Positions 1 through 10,165 are shown, counted from the stretch's first letter. The stretch: 64,000 nucleotides of DNA from Molanna angustata (GCA_963576475.1 OY754972.1:28331168-28395167); one strand, 5' to 3'. A program made the numbers and translations. The notes: a model not told the origin generated them from the letters alone.

Positions 1-5
1 CTTAT

Positions 6-287
6 GTGTGTGTTACAAGTGTGAACAGCTCCATTGAAAATATATATTACCGACACACGACACGACATTTTATCGTGAAAGTGGGAACGGGCAGTAATAG
101 AAAAAATATAGTTGTTCAATTGTGTACCCCGTTTTCCGATACAAGTTTTGCGCAGCACTACTACACATACAATGGGGTGGTATGGTTCAAACAACTTGAA
201 ACCGATTTGAGACGGGCAAATGAATATAATGAATTCAAAAGAAAAATAAAAAATAAAATAAACATGAAAAATTTTACTGATTTGTAA
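6..287 (+). pseudogene. LINE-like ORF2 C-terminal fragment at window edge
   Basis: A 93-codon open frame whose 5' side is cut by the window start. Its last 60 residues (...YTYNGVVWF, then ...EFKRKIKNKI) have the look of the extreme C-terminus of CR1/jockey-type LINE reverse transcriptases, where a 'Y.G...WN.LP' block is followed by a basic 'F K..L' helix. No catalytic motif is present, so the call rests on style only. A host-gene exon is the alternative. The start codon is not meaningful because the frame probably begins upstream. Confidence 0.35.
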
Positions 288-344
288 ATTATATTAATGA
301 AGTGAATAGGTAGGTATATATTTATTTTAAATGAAATAAAAATT

Positions 345-537
345 CTTCTTCTTGTATCATGTCAGGTCTCCCTGACGTTGACGACCACCATAGAGAAAGC
401 CTCACTGTCCTGTGCAGTGCGATACAGCTCCTCCACAGTTTCCATACCTGTCCGTTCTCGGATGTTTCGCAGCCAAGAAAGCTGCCTTCTTCCGACCCCT
501 CTACGACCCTCAATCTTCCCCTTCATGACGAGCTGAA
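345..537 (-). mobile_element. LINE-A 3' end (truncated copy)
   Basis: Minus-strand C-terminal coding end of a non-LTR retrotransposon ORF2: residues QLVMKGKIEGRRGVGRRQ, then SWLRNIRERTG, ending VVVNVRET. It is closely similar to the end of the longer copy at 8855-9917, which ends KGKIEVRRGVGRKQ...VVVNVGGT. Both copies finish in a GAA-type microsatellite (CTTCTTCTT here at about 345-356), the characteristic 3' terminus of this family. The coding similarity stops at about position 537, where AT-rich unrelated DNA begins, so the copy is heavily 5'-truncated. Confidence 0.75.
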
Positions 538-541
538 ATAA

Positions 542-1682
542 ATAAAAAAATAACATTAAAAAATATAAAATTATATCGTAATGCTTTTCCATATTTCTCA
601 TTGAGAATATAACTTTCCAATAAAATATTTCATCCTACATATTTGCTAAGTTACAGAAAAACCGATAATTTTAGTGTTACAAGAAAATCGCTTTTTGTCG
701 ACATCCCGTTTTCCCTCAATTATTTATTTTATAATTTTGATACAGTAATTCATATTTGTCCGTTCTTAGGACCTATGTCCCAAGTGTGACTCCTTTTGGA
801 TATTAATTTTCGTCGATCAATCGACAAACTTAGTTTATTTACAAGTTTTTATTGGTGGGGAATTTTTACTAAGTACTTATACTGCATCCAAAGACGCAGG
901 TTCCATTCATTCAAGTCAGTATTAATTGCGTTTTTTTGTATTGGATTATTATCTAAGACAATTTTTTCGATACATTTTACAACAGATTTACATAAGAATA
1001 ATTTTTTTCACAGTTAAAGCAATTTGTCAGTGTGAGCTCTCCTACTCAAACTCTTTTAAAGTGTGGCATCTATTTCATATTCTGGTGTTTCATAATAAAT
1101 ATATGACAATGTACCTGTAAGTTGCTTGAGATACATTTAACTAATACAAAATTATTCACACGGTTTTGTTACGAGACCGCCTCATACATTTTATAATAAT
1201 ACTCGGACAAATCTGTGTGTGGGTATGTCCGTCTGGATTAATTGCGTTAATCTGTATCACACATTGACAATCGATATTCGTGCCGATAAGGATCGACCGT
1301 TGCAGATATAATCGAAATACAATAGAACCCATTTTACATTATATTATTGTATTATTGTTTGACTTTGTAGCGTTTGCCGACACACACACAAGGTCAGTTA
1401 GCTACATATCGTGTTATATATAATGTAAGTAGGTATATAGTTAGGTACATAGAATGTATGTGGATTCGTGATTTGGTACGCCTATTAAGAAACTAGAGTG
1501 CGGAAAACAAAATGCAGCTCTTCAACTATGAAGTAGATACCTACATATATGTGAATACTGAATACCTATTATTGTTGCCTCAAAACGTAGGTAGATATTT
1601 TTTGCTCTCAACTGGTATGGTGTTATAGAGAGTTGTAATTTGTGATTTAAAGTATATTATTTTTGTACAATAATATTAAAAT
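542..1682. other. No recognisable feature
   Basis: AT-rich DNA with only short chance ORFs (such as 796-1017 and 926-1120). I see no protein motif, RNA gene or repeat end. Confidence 0.5.
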
Positions 1683-1815
1683 GTGGCACAGCGGACATCG
1701 CACTGGATTCAGCGATTGAGAGAGCGAACTCCATCCTGTCTCTACCGATTTCGTTTGCCTATAGCACAAGCATTTATGATTAATTTAGGGGATGCATTAG
1801 GAATATATTTTTTGA
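1683..1815 (+). mobile_element. SINE-1 copy, degenerate
   Basis: The head keeps a box-A-like TGGCACAGCGG. The body 'CCGATTTCGTTTGCC' followed by 'TATAGCACAAGCATTTATG' matches the body of the better copies at 15501-15690 and 55118-55291. The tRNA part is badly eroded. Confidence 0.6.
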
Positions 1816-2019
1816 CACTAATCTTAGTGAAACAGCTTTTTCAATATTGCACTTTCGAATTAAGTATAATATTCATTTCAATATTTGCAAATAAAATTTC
1901 AATTCATAAAACCTGCAACTTATTCATAAAAAAAGATTTGAGATATTGTATTCGTCTATACGTTCCAGCTTTTATGATTTATGTGATATGTGTAACTATA
2001 AAATATAAATTCAAATATT

Positions 2020-2256
2020 GATACCCCTGACTGGGAAAAAAATAATTCTAGGATTTGTAAAGTTATTTTGTCCTATAATTTTCTATATATTCTGAAATTT
2101 TGGACTCTGTGTATCAAGCGAATTAAAAGTCATAAGGGGGCGGGGGACTCACAAACACACATATAGACATACAAAAAACACATCAAATGTTCTAGTCCGA
2201 ATCCTGATTTCATCCATATATAAAAAACATACATATTTCTTGCGAAGCCTGTACGT
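2020..2256 (+). repeat. Dispersed repeat G, copy 1
   Basis: Shares the order 'TTCTATATATTCTGAAATTT', 'AAGCGAAT', 'CATAAGGG', 'ACACACA', 'AAATGTTCTA', 'GCGAAGCC' with 51985-52520. No coding capacity. In the second copy a foldback element interrupts the family just before the TTCTATATATTC block. Confidence 0.6.
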
Positions 2257-3055
2257 TGGTGATTTTTGAATGCAAAAACAAAACAAAACCACGCCATACA
2301 AAATATTCCTTCCTAGTAATCGCGTCTTGAATGATGAAAAAGTGTTAAACTACACGTATATCAGGAATAAAAGCAAAACCACGAGGCAATTATTTAAAAT
2401 GCATTTAGTTTCTTCTTTTTTTCTTCGACTGTAAAGTCTATCTTTTCAGAAGGGGGGAGTCTCTTGTAATCAGATTAATTTTAAGTACCTACCTAACATA
2501 ATATTTTTATTTTTCAAAAATAATTTTTGTGAATGAGAAAGTTTAGCGTTGGTCACAATTCGCTCATTTTTCATATATTTCATTATTTCACTCACGTCAT
2601 ACAATAATATTATGAATTAGTTTTATGGGAAGCAATATGCCCCCGCAATATTTGTCATATCTTCACCTAATATTATTCAGATCATTATTTTTATGTATTT
2701 TTACGTCATATTTGTTGTTAAGTTATTGAGAGTCATATATTTTGTAAGACAATATACCTGTCAGGAGGTTCTTTCAATGTTTTTACATCTATATGAGTCA
2801 AAAAGCAAGGTCTGTGAATCTAAATATTTAAATACTCGATTTGAAACCACAATTGTGCATACATACATATATAGGTACATATTGTATTGAGATGGAACCT
2901 AACCCGGTATCTGGTAAGTATCTTAATCTGTCATATAATTATTGTTTGTACTAACATAAGCACGCGTCATATAAAATGCTCCACTCAAAATTCTCCAAAA
3001 ACATGGAAAAAGTCCACTACTGCATACAAATCTCTCACATGGGACTAAGATAATA
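2257..3055. other. Mostly featureless; short Rep-C end fragment
   Basis: At about 2530-2578 the string 'AGTTTAGCGTTGGTCACAA' followed by 'TTCGCTCATTTTT' is the 3' terminal sequence of the Rep-C family (compare 26824-26857 and 31843-31880). The rest shows nothing I recognise. Confidence 0.5.
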
Positions 3056-3125
3056 CTGTCCTTATACATAAATGTTATTGTCAAAAATAAAATCATTTGT
3101 CTCCCGACAGGGAAAAAAATCAATG
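3056..3125 (-). repeat. Dispersed repeat H, partial
   Basis: Carries 'TCCCGACAGGGAAAAAAAT' and 'CAATGTTTGCGTA', the same end seen in 3344-3535 and, on the other strand, at 43640 and 52862. Confidence 0.6.
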
Positions 3126-3343
3126 TTTGCGTATATCATGCGTATTGCGTCACCTCATTTATAAGGACTGCTGCTTTTATTGTTTACAAATAAAATAATT
3201 GCTCAATAGATGGCGTTACAAAAAAGGTTTCTTCGTTACTTCATAGATGGCAATAGTATAATTCCTTATTTTCAGGTGAATTGTTACACATTATTCAAAT
3301 ATATAGAACTTTCAAAAATTACATTGATATCTAAGGGAACTCA
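3126..3343. other. No recognisable feature
   Basis: AT-rich spacer between two partial copies of repeat H. Confidence 0.4.
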
Positions 3344-3535
3344 ATAAAAGCATAATTGGTGAACGTTGGGCAAGCGCATAAAGTGATCACGTAAACCAGC
3401 CGATGACAGGTCGTAAGCCCTGTAGGTGCCTTGAGTTCCTGGTTATTCTATAATATCCCAGCTTCGTCTCTATTGAGATGTTATTGTCAATTATAAATCA
3501 TTTGACTCCCGACAGGGAAAAAAATTCAATGTTTG
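3344..3535 (-). repeat. Dispersed repeat H, copy
   Basis: Reverse complement of 43640-43835. Shared landmarks are AAAGTGATCACGTAAACCAG, the GTCTCTATTGAGA block and the terminal CCGACAGGGAAAAAAAT. No ORF and no clear terminal inverted repeat, so its class is unknown. Confidence 0.65.
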
Positions 3536-3574
3536 CGTAGGTATATGCAATTAAAAAATATATTCGATAAAACT

Positions 3575-3793
3575 GTTCATTTATTAAGAGAAATAAATTC
3601 TCTTGAACAAATCGACAGTTGGATAACATAATATGTATGTGTGCTGCAAAGTCTCTTACATAGTTGGCGTTTTTAGACTCCAAAGTTGGAAAAACCATGA
3701 AAAATGTAGACCTGGCCATACAAAATCTCGCGAATCTTGACTTGAAAATAAATCGATGTGTTAAGAGAAATAAAGTCTCTTGAACAAATTGTT
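3575..3793 (+). repeat. Dispersed repeat I (two adjacent partial units)
   Basis: Contains 'TTAAGAGAAATAAA' and 'TCTCTTGAACAAAT' twice (about 3584 and 3760), with the intervening block 'AAAGTTGGAAAAACCATGAA'. The same order occurs at 52530-52660. The internal GAGAAATAAATTCTC is itself a short palindrome. Confidence 0.6.
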
Positions 3794-3794
3794 G

Positions 3795-3843
3795 GAAGTA
3801 CGTAACGATATAGTGTTTGAAACACTATATCGTTACGTACTTC
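3795..3843. repeat. Perfect 49-nt palindrome
   Basis: Two exact 24-nt inverted arms around a single central G at 3819. The left arm begins GAAGTACGTAACG and the right arm ends CGTTACGTACTTC. The right arm contains the ATCGTTACGTAC landmark that recurs in each unit of the U2-like array that follows, so the palindrome looks like an inverted duplication of the array edge. Confidence 0.9.
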
Positions 3844-3894
3844 GAACATCATCTAGGTACCAACAATAATTTGAAAAAAGAACACTGTATGTGT

Positions 3895-3934
3895 ATCGCT
3901 TCTCGGCCTGTTGACTATGATCAAAGTGTAGTAT
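3895..3934 (+). pseudogene. U2 snRNA 5'-domain-like box 1
   Basis: Begins ATCGCTTCTCGGCC and continues with GATCAAAGTGTAGTAT, the highly conserved first 40 or so nucleotides of metazoan U2 snRNA. That part forms stem-loop I and the start of the branch-site region. The stem-loop I loop differs by several bases from the insect consensus I know. The similarity stops where the branch-site-pairing GUAGUA region ends, so this cannot be a functional snRNA. Confidence 0.8.
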
Positions 3935-4010
3935 AGAACCCTTTATGTATCGTTACGTAGGTACATTGAACATTAACTACGTTAATTTGAAAATGAGACA
4001 CTGTATGTGT

Positions 4011-4050
4011 ATCGCCTCTCGGCCTGTTGGCTATGATCACAGTGTAGTAT
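4011..4050 (+). pseudogene. U2 snRNA 5'-domain-like box 2
   Basis: ATCGCCTCTCGGCC...GTGTAGTAT. One extra change in the first block (CTTCTC to CCTCTC) relative to box 1. Same upstream and downstream unit sequence. Confidence 0.8.
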
Positions 4051-4124
4051 AGAACCCTTTATGTATCGTTACGTACATCGAACATCAACTATATTAATTT
4101 GAAAATAGAACACTGTGTGTGTAT

Positions 4125-4164
4125 ATCGCTTCTCGGCATATTGGCTATGATCAAAGTGTAGTGT
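4125..4164 (+). pseudogene. U2 snRNA 5'-domain-like box 3
   Basis: ATCGCTTCTCGGC...AAAGTGTAGTGT. Slightly diverged at its 3' edge. Followed by GAACCCTT and then the insertion at 4174-4311. Confidence 0.75.
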
Positions 4165-4405
4165 AGAACCCTTATAATTCCATTATAAATTATGTGTACA
4201 ATTCCATTATAAATTATGTCTATAATTATTAAAAGTATACCACTTTTTGATTCTATATTGAATTTTATTATGTGCGATAGGCCTATTTCGCCTTGTTAGG
4301 GCATTTACTAGCCTTTATGTATCGTTACGTACATCGAACATCAATTACATTAATTTGAAAATAGAACACTGTATCACTGTAACGAATAGAATGAGCACTC
4401 CATAA

Positions 4406-4787
4406 CTTTAAACTTCAAAATTTTAATTCATGGATTCTCTTATTGAACTACTATATTATGAGAGTTGGCCTAACCTGACGCACCTCCGATGTTTCTCCCT
4501 CGTGACAGCGGGCAACTGAAGTAATTCATAGCATTTGCCTGACCTTTGGTGAGGTCCTCTTCTCTCCGTAGTGTTATGGCATTCATTGCAGGGTTCCACG
4601 TGGAAATACCACGTAACAATGTAACCACGATTGGTGTTGCCGCGGGCTATGCACCATCTTTACTTCCATTGACACAATAATGACAATGGAAAGGGGAAGA
4701 TGAATTTTATCACACCACCATTATATATAGGTATATACATATATAACACCAAGACCTGCATGCACTTGTTAAAAATAATTATTTTAA
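4406..4787. other. Unrecognised, locally GC-richer segment
   Basis: 4460-4690 is richer in GC than the surroundings (for example 'CCGCGGGCTATGCACC'). I cannot match it to a protein motif or repeat here. A decayed retroelement is possible. Confidence 0.3.
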
Positions 4788-4858
4788 ATACTTCAGTGGA
4801 CCCTATGCAAGGGGGGGAGTTTATTTCCATTTGGCAATTTCTTCCATCTAACCAGTTA
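4788..4858 (-). mobile_element. SINE-3 tail fragment
   Basis: Reverse complement shows the SINE-3 3' part: CTGGTTAGATGGAAGAAATT, GCCAAATGG, AAACTC, GCATAGGG. The tRNA-like head is missing. Confidence 0.6.
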
Positions 4859-4873
4859 TATACACAATTTTAT

Positions 4874-5170
4874 GATATTTATTTTCGGTCCCCTCTACGA
4901 TCAAGGCACGTGGAGAATCAGGTACAACTACGAACTACAGAGCATATTACAGAGCATCGTCCAAACGATAAAGATAGGAACGCTCCGCTGGTTAGGATAC
5001 GTGCATCCTATGGACGATGATCAGACACCGAAAAAATCCTTACAACACGTCCGGATGGAAGAAGGTGTGTGGGAAGGCCGAAACTACGATGGATGGATGG
5101 AGTCGAGAGGGACCTTCAGATAGCCGGTGTGCGGAATTGGAGAGAAAAGGCCATCGCAAAGGGAAAAACA
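4874..5170 (+). pseudogene. LINE-B ORF2 C-terminal fragment, frameshifted
   Basis: The first frame reads FGPLYDQGTWRIRYNYEL then LRWLGYVHPMDDD. A second frame continues with VERDLQIAGVRNWREKAIA. The same blocks ('RRIYGPV...G.WRIR.N.EL', 'R..GH...M', 'ERDL...GV.NWR..A') occur in the copies at 10495-10823, 25420-25806 and 50079-50460. This is the region downstream of the reverse transcriptase in an endonuclease-type LINE. The frame change and lost 5' part show it is dead. Confidence 0.75.
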
Positions 5171-6380
5171 GACTGACCTCCTTACTATCCTATCCGGACA
5201 TACATACCTACATGTTTTATATAGAAAACAAAATATCTTGCAATAGGTATTTATTAATTTGTGTTTAAGTGTTTATAGTTTGGTACGTATTCTTCAATTA
5301 TACCTACATACTATCGCCATCGACAGTTGGATCTCATGTATCACATGCAACAAGTTTTTAACAATTTTTCTTTTCTTTGATGTATAAATTATTTCACATA
5401 TATTTTGAACAATATATTCAAAATATAATACCTACTTATGATAGTAATAATAATAATATGCACATAACAAATAATTAATTATCAGCGTCACGTGCCAATA
5501 GTTGGGGTATCTACATATCGTTATTTGAGATTATAAAAGAATATATGTACTTACTTTACAATTTTGTATTTAAAATATTTATAAATCATAGCCGTGATAT
5601 ATTGTTGTTGGTACCTATTGTTCGTTTCTATCCATCATTAGCTTGTCATTTGAAGGCCTCTATCAACATCTTTGCTATAAATTTATCTTTAATCTCATAT
5701 CAGTCAACGCCCATACATACATAATGTATGTATACTTATTTCAAATATTTTAATCTTTTGTTAATGAGGTATTTTGCAAGTATTACTTTTTGCATCGCTA
5801 TGTAGTAGAAAATATAACGAAATATATTATTTTCATTTTATGTACATATATTGGATATGCAAAATTTGCTAATGAATTTTGTAAGGTAATGAATGATGTT
5901 GTAGTCAACAGAATTAAAACAAACACGTCAGCTTTTTTGGCTATATTGAACGAATCAAAAATAAAAAAAATATATAAAAAAATATATATATATATATATT
6001 ACAGGGCGAAAGAAATGAAATGAAATGGAATGTATACAAGGAAAAAATGCCAAATTACTTGAATTTACATAAACCAGAAATATGAAGTCAGAATAACATG
6101 AGACATTGTATGGAAATAGAAGAGGAGATAGTTGTCTGTTGGGATTGGAATCTTAGTCCTTCGATTCTCTCTGCCCCACCCCTTATCAGGGACACATATT
6201 TTTGTATGTAGGTAGGTAGGTAGGTAGGTACATAGTTCGGAAGTTTTTGATGTGCCTACATCTTACATACATATTATTTATATCTAGTTTAATTTTATAG
6301 TTTTATATTATTTTCTAGTATTAAAATTTAAAAATTTAGGTACTGTATACAATTGAATAAATTTTTTTACTACTCTATTC
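5171..6380. other. No gene; short microsatellite
   Basis: AT-rich. A TA run at about 5985-5999 and a (GTAG)n tract at about 6206-6232 are the only structured parts. Small ORFs such as 5790-6023 are low-complexity. Confidence 0.5.
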
Positions 6381-6602
6381 AGAATAGGAGTTGTCAACAG
6401 CCCATACTGCGAGTGCGGTCAGGATCTCGAGACACTGAACCATGTGGTCTTTGTCTGCCCGTTGGTCTCGGATAGAGGTATGTACGGAGAAGTGGTGAAA
6501 ATAGAAAGACCCTTTAATATGGAGCATCTGATGGCGATTGGCCCACGACATGTAATATTAGAGATAGCTAAATTCATCTCCACCACCGGTACAAAGATAT
6601 AG
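6381..6602 (+). pseudogene. LINE-C ORF2 C-terminus (cysteine/histidine block)
   Basis: A 73-codon open stretch, without an ATG, that ends in a real stop at 6600-6602. It reads RIGVVNSPYCECGQ, ETLNHVVFVCP, then HVILEIAKFIST. The spacing C-x-C-x(7-8)-H-x(4)-C is the zinc-knuckle-like C-terminal block of jockey/CR1-type LINEs (compare 19005-19256 and 49502-49630). The catalytic domain is missing, so it is a 5'-truncated relic. Confidence 0.75.
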
Positions 6603-7481
6603 CTGATTGTAGGAAGCCTTTCACTCGACCATTAGAAAGTGACTGAGGCATTTACCTAATGATTTATTGGAAATTCTTTTTTTGTTAGTACATATGCTTC
6701 CCTTTTGCAATCGTATAATGTAAACCCCTATTTCTCTGAGATCTAATGGAATTCTGTTTTTACTCTTCTTTTTAACAGTACCTAAATAAATTATGATCTA
6801 AATTGAACAGCACAAATCCGCCTCTATTGGTAGCTGTGCTTTATTAAAAATTAAAAAGTTTTATGGTGTAATATGGTGAAATATTATGGTGTAGCGGAGA
6901 TTTACTGGTTCAATATTTAGAGATATAGGTAATAGTTTTATGAAATTTTTATGCACTGCAGTTCGATAATTATGGACACCTCGTATAAAAGTCAAAAGGA
7001 AATAATGCACTTACCTTAAATTGGCTGGCAGATCCTTGAACAGAGGGCACTCTTGTCCTGCAGTGTTGGCGAGCGATTTTGATGATGATAAAGCGGTGGA
7101 GATTGTGCGGTGAGGTAGCGGTTAGAAAATAAGCAAGTTTTATCAATTTAGCGGCGGTCACAATGACGCGATCAAAATATTAGATGCGCACTCTGCGAAT
7201 GAGCGGGAAGATTTTTTACTAATAACATTTTTTTAGAGCATCTTGTAGATATAATCATTGAATAATGTTAAAACGACTTGAAAACCATCTTTCGAATAAT
7301 CATCGACTTCATATTATATAGATAGCAAATAAATTTTTTACTCAAATCTTTTTTTTATTAATTTTAGATTCAATAGAAAATTGTGAACTTGAAATGATAA
7401 TTTTTAAACATTTATATACATTATATGAAATGAAAATATATTATTAAATATCGTATTTTTAACTTTGTGGTACATTTTAAC
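6603..7481. other. No recognisable feature
   Basis: Probably includes the decayed 3' UTR of the LINE fragment above. Nothing else is recognised. Confidence 0.4.
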
Positions 7482-7611
7482 AAATATAACTAAATTTTTT
7501 TTAAACTTTGTTGAAATTCTGCCTGAGGAGGGAACGGTTAGTTCCGAAACCGGTCGCTAATTCAATTCTCACGTGGTTTAAACAAAGTTTAAAAAAAATT
7601 TAGTTATATTT
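7482..7611. repeat. Foldback repeat A with hammerhead-like core
   Basis: Two arms of about 33 nt (AAATATAACTAAATTTTTTT... and its complement) enclose a GC-richer loop. The loop contains CTGAGGA (7523), the hairpin GGAAC/GTTCC, GAAA (7546-7549), the self-complementary ACCGGT and then C. That order matches a minimal hammerhead ribozyme. The right arm ends 12 bp before the pogo element. Confidence 0.7.
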
Positions 7612-7623
7612 GAAAATATATTA

Positions 7624-7648
7624 GGGGAGACCGAGGAGGGTTGTGACA
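7624..7648 (+). repeat. pogo-like left TIR
   Basis: GGGGAGACCGAGGAGGG... ending TTGTGACA. Preceded by the TA duplication. Confidence 0.9.
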
Positions 7649-8046
7649 GAGGAGAGTTGTGACATAGTCAATTTTTCGAAGACTATGGCCGATAGCGAGC
7701 TGGGAACAACGCACATTTATTGCTTTTTTGACGCGCCATATTAAACAGTTCACAGCGGCGCTTTACAGCAAGTGGTTATGCTTGTACATCTTCTACCCAA
7801 AAAAAATCTCCAAAAGTAAATTTTCGATTAAAATTTCAATAGCCTGTAAATTAATAAGTATTAAGTTACTGAAGTAATTATACTAGCTATAATACGCTGT
7901 TACTATTCAGTTTTCATTATATGATATTATTTTCGTTTTTTCGCCATACGTTTTTAAGTTATGAAGCGTTAATTATAAATAATCACGATTTTTTGAATCG
8001 AGGTGAGTTGTGACAGGCTGTCACAACTGTCCTAGATTCTTTTCTA

Positions 8047-8393
8047 ATGATTTTTTTTCAATGGAATTTTAACAACAATTTCCCTGCATCGTGGGTTGAG
8101 CCTGAAATGGCAGGAGAAGTATGGCTCCAACTGTTTATGAAGCGCCACCCTATCTTACCATTAAGGTTGCCTAAACCTACTAGTATAGCTCGCGCCACAA
8201 GTTTCAATAAAACAGCTGTCATAAGCAAGTATTCCCTTGATGCCAAAAAAATGGAATATGGATGAAACAGGCATAACAACAGTCCAAAGACCAGACAGGA
8301 TGATCGCACGACGAGAAGAAAAGCAGGTCAGTGCCATGACATCCGCGAAAATGGGAACCTTAGTGACCTTCCCAGTCAGGTAACTGATCGCGT
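8047..8393 (+). pseudogene. pogo/Tigger-like transposase, N-terminal and first catalytic block
   Basis: Codes for blocks typical of Tigger/jerky-type transposases: FPASWVEPEMAGEVWLQLFM (end of the CENP-B-type DNA-binding region), LRLPKPTSIARATSFNK, then after a frameshift near 8250 KKWNMDETGITTVQRPDR and EKQVSAMTSAKMGTLVTF. The Asp in WNMDETG is the first acidic residue of the DDE catalytic triad. Stop at 8391-8393. The frameshift and absence of the remaining catalytic residues make it non-functional. Confidence 0.88.
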
Positions 8394-8465
8394 TTAAAAC
8401 AATGCGACAGAGCCACCTGTAGATGTTGCTGAAGCAGCAGAACTTCTGCTCCGAACATAACTGAT

Positions 8466-8831
8466 ATGCCTCAGAACGAGGACACATTAAACACAGACCA
8501 TTTGGAAGCCACTACTTTAAGGTCTCATGATCATGACGATCACAGAACTGATAATGACGATTGTTACACGATATCTCCATCCACTCCGTCTATTTTGAAC
8601 AACGACGTTGTCAATAAGAGGGCAATTGATGAAGAATCACAGTGTAGAATGGAACATATAGCCTCTTCATCCAACACCCGTAGTCCGATCGCCATAACCT
8701 CCGTTGTATTCTCACGAGTAGTGTTCAGACCTATGCCAAAAGCTCCCTCTATAAAGGGCAAGCAAAACAATAGACGCAAAACAAAATCGGCTGTGATAAC
8801 AGCAGATTATGACTGGGCAACTAACAGGTGA
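8466..8831 (+). pseudogene. pogo/Tigger-like transposase, C-terminal tail
   Basis: A 121-codon frame ending VFRPMPKAPSIKGKQ, NNRRKTKSAVITAD. The 'P.PKAP......R..K..I.T' ending is the usual C-terminus of Tigger-like transposases. The acidic, Ser/Thr-rich part before it is the normal linker. Joined almost directly to the N-terminal block, which shows that the second and third catalytic residues were lost in an internal deletion. Confidence 0.75.
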
Positions 8832-8854
8832 CACATAAAATAAATAACATAGTA

Positions 8855-9902
8855 AAACACACACATTTAATTGAAATGTTGTTAAGATGTGGTATAGACG
8901 AGAAAGATGTGAGAATAATCAAGAACCTGTACTGGGACCAAAGGGCTATTATTAAGCTTGATAATGGAAACACTTCCCAGGGTATTTCCATTCAACGAGG
9001 ATTCCGACAGGGATGTGTTCTCTCACCTTCTCTGTTTAATTTATATTCTGACTTGATCTTTAAGGAAGCGATGACTAATACAAATCTCGGTGTGAAGGTC
9101 AATGTTGTGGTCATCAATAATATCAGATATGCAGATGACACTGTATCTATTACTTGCAGACAATATACGAGACCTTCAACAACTACTTAACAAAATCAAT
9201 TCTATCGGAGAGCATTATGGACTTAACATTAATATTAAGAAAACCAAAATGATGATTTTTAGCCGTGATAGCCACCCAAATATAAATCTTCAACTTAAGG
9301 GTGTTAGTATCGAAAAGGTAAAACAATTTAAGTATTTGGGTAGTGTAATTACTGAGAATTTAGACCCTGACACTGAAGTAAAATGCAGAATAGAAGCGGC
9401 CCGATCGGCATTTTTCAAAATAAAAAATCTTCTCCTTGACGACAATATTATCTTAAAGGTGAGACAAAGAATGCTCAAGTGTTATGTGTGGTCAGTTCTT
9501 CTTTATGGGGTGGAGGCGTGGACTCTCAAAGTTAGTATTATAAACCGCCTTGAAGCATTTGAAATGTGGATCCACTGCAGAATGTTTAGAATATCGTGGA
9601 CTGACATGGTCAGTAACACTGAAGTACTACGTAGAGCCAACACCAACAGAGAATTATTCACCAATGTTAAGCTCCGTAAAGTGCTGTACTTCGGCCATAT
9701 TCTGAGTGGTGAAAAGTATGCCATCCTTCAGCTTGTCATGAAGGGGAAGATTGAGGTGCGTAGAGGGGTCGGAAGAAAACAGCTTTCCTGGCTGCGAAAT
9801 ATTCACGAATGGACCGGTATAAGATTGGTGGAGGAGGTTTTTCGCACTGCACAGGACAGGGAGGCTTTCTCGATGGTGGTCGTCAACGTCGGGGGGACCT
9901 GA
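8855..9902 (+). pseudogene. LINE-A reverse transcriptase and C-terminal domain, one frameshift
   Basis: First frame: THLIEMLLRCGIDEKDVRII, then RGFRQGCVLSPSLFNLYSD (RT motif 4 region) and IRYADDT (catalytic YADD box, about 9125-9145). After one frameshift at about 9145-9165 the second frame continues with LLADNIRDLQQLLNKI, FKYLGSVITENLDPDTEV, CYVWSVLLYGVEAWTL, EMWIHCRMFRISWTDMV and KGKIEVRRGVGRKQLSWL. This order (fingers-palm, YADD, thumb, 'W.R.GR..LSWL' tail) is that of endonuclease-type LINEs often annotated as 'craniofacial development protein 2-like' in insects. The endonuclease domain is absent. Confidence 0.88.
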
Positions 9903-9917
9903 TATGACACAAGAAGA
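8855..9917 (+). mobile_element. LINE-A copy nested in the pogo element
   Basis: A 5'-truncated non-LTR retrotransposon of about 1.06 kb, starting within the reverse transcriptase and ending in a GAA microsatellite at about 9908-9919, like the copy at 345-537. It sits immediately after the pogo transposase stop codon, so it inserted into pogo. I could not find an unambiguous target duplication. Confidence 0.85.
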
Positions 9918-10096
9918 AGAAGTCTGGCCTAGAATCAATCAATTGTATACCTACATTGATTTTATAGGTTGTTATTACATTCCAAAGGCAAATTAAGGCA
10001 GTTAAATTTCGGAAATATTTATGTTTTTTTATGATAAAGATACTTTATTGACCAACAGAATTATTAATTAAATTATCCACCTTCAAATCCTCGAAT

Positions 10097-10165
10097 ACAT
10101 ATTTGTCACAACTTACCTCGTCCTATGTCACAACTTACCTCGTTTCTAGGAGAGTTGTGACACCA
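10097..10165. repeat. Subterminal repeats of the pogo element
   Basis: TGTCACAACTTACCTCG occurs twice (about 10104 and 10126), then in inverted form AGGAGAGTTGTGACAC (about 10148). Further GAGGxGAGTTGTGAC copies lie near the left end (about 7651-7664) and at 8000-8034. The core GTTGTGACA is shared with the TIRs, so these are plausible transposase-binding sites. Confidence 0.7.

Larger units (their letters stand above)
3829..4400 (+). repeat. Tandem array carrying U2 snRNA 5'-end segments
   Basis: The unit is ATCGTTACGTAC, then a TTAATTTGAAAAT block, then a U2-like box, then TAGAACCCTTTATG. The landmark ATCGTTACG starts at about 3829, 3949, 4065 and 4319. U2-like boxes start at 3895, 4011 and 4125 (spacing 116 and 114). 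The last unit lacks its U2 box and is separated from unit 3 by an unrelated insertion of about 140 bp (4174-4311), flanked on both sides by CCTT. No open frame. Confidence 0.8.

Noticed and set aside
3895..4164. Functional U2 snRNA genes
   Set aside because: Only the first 40 nt are present; the Sm site and stem-loops II-IV are missing and no PSE was recognised.
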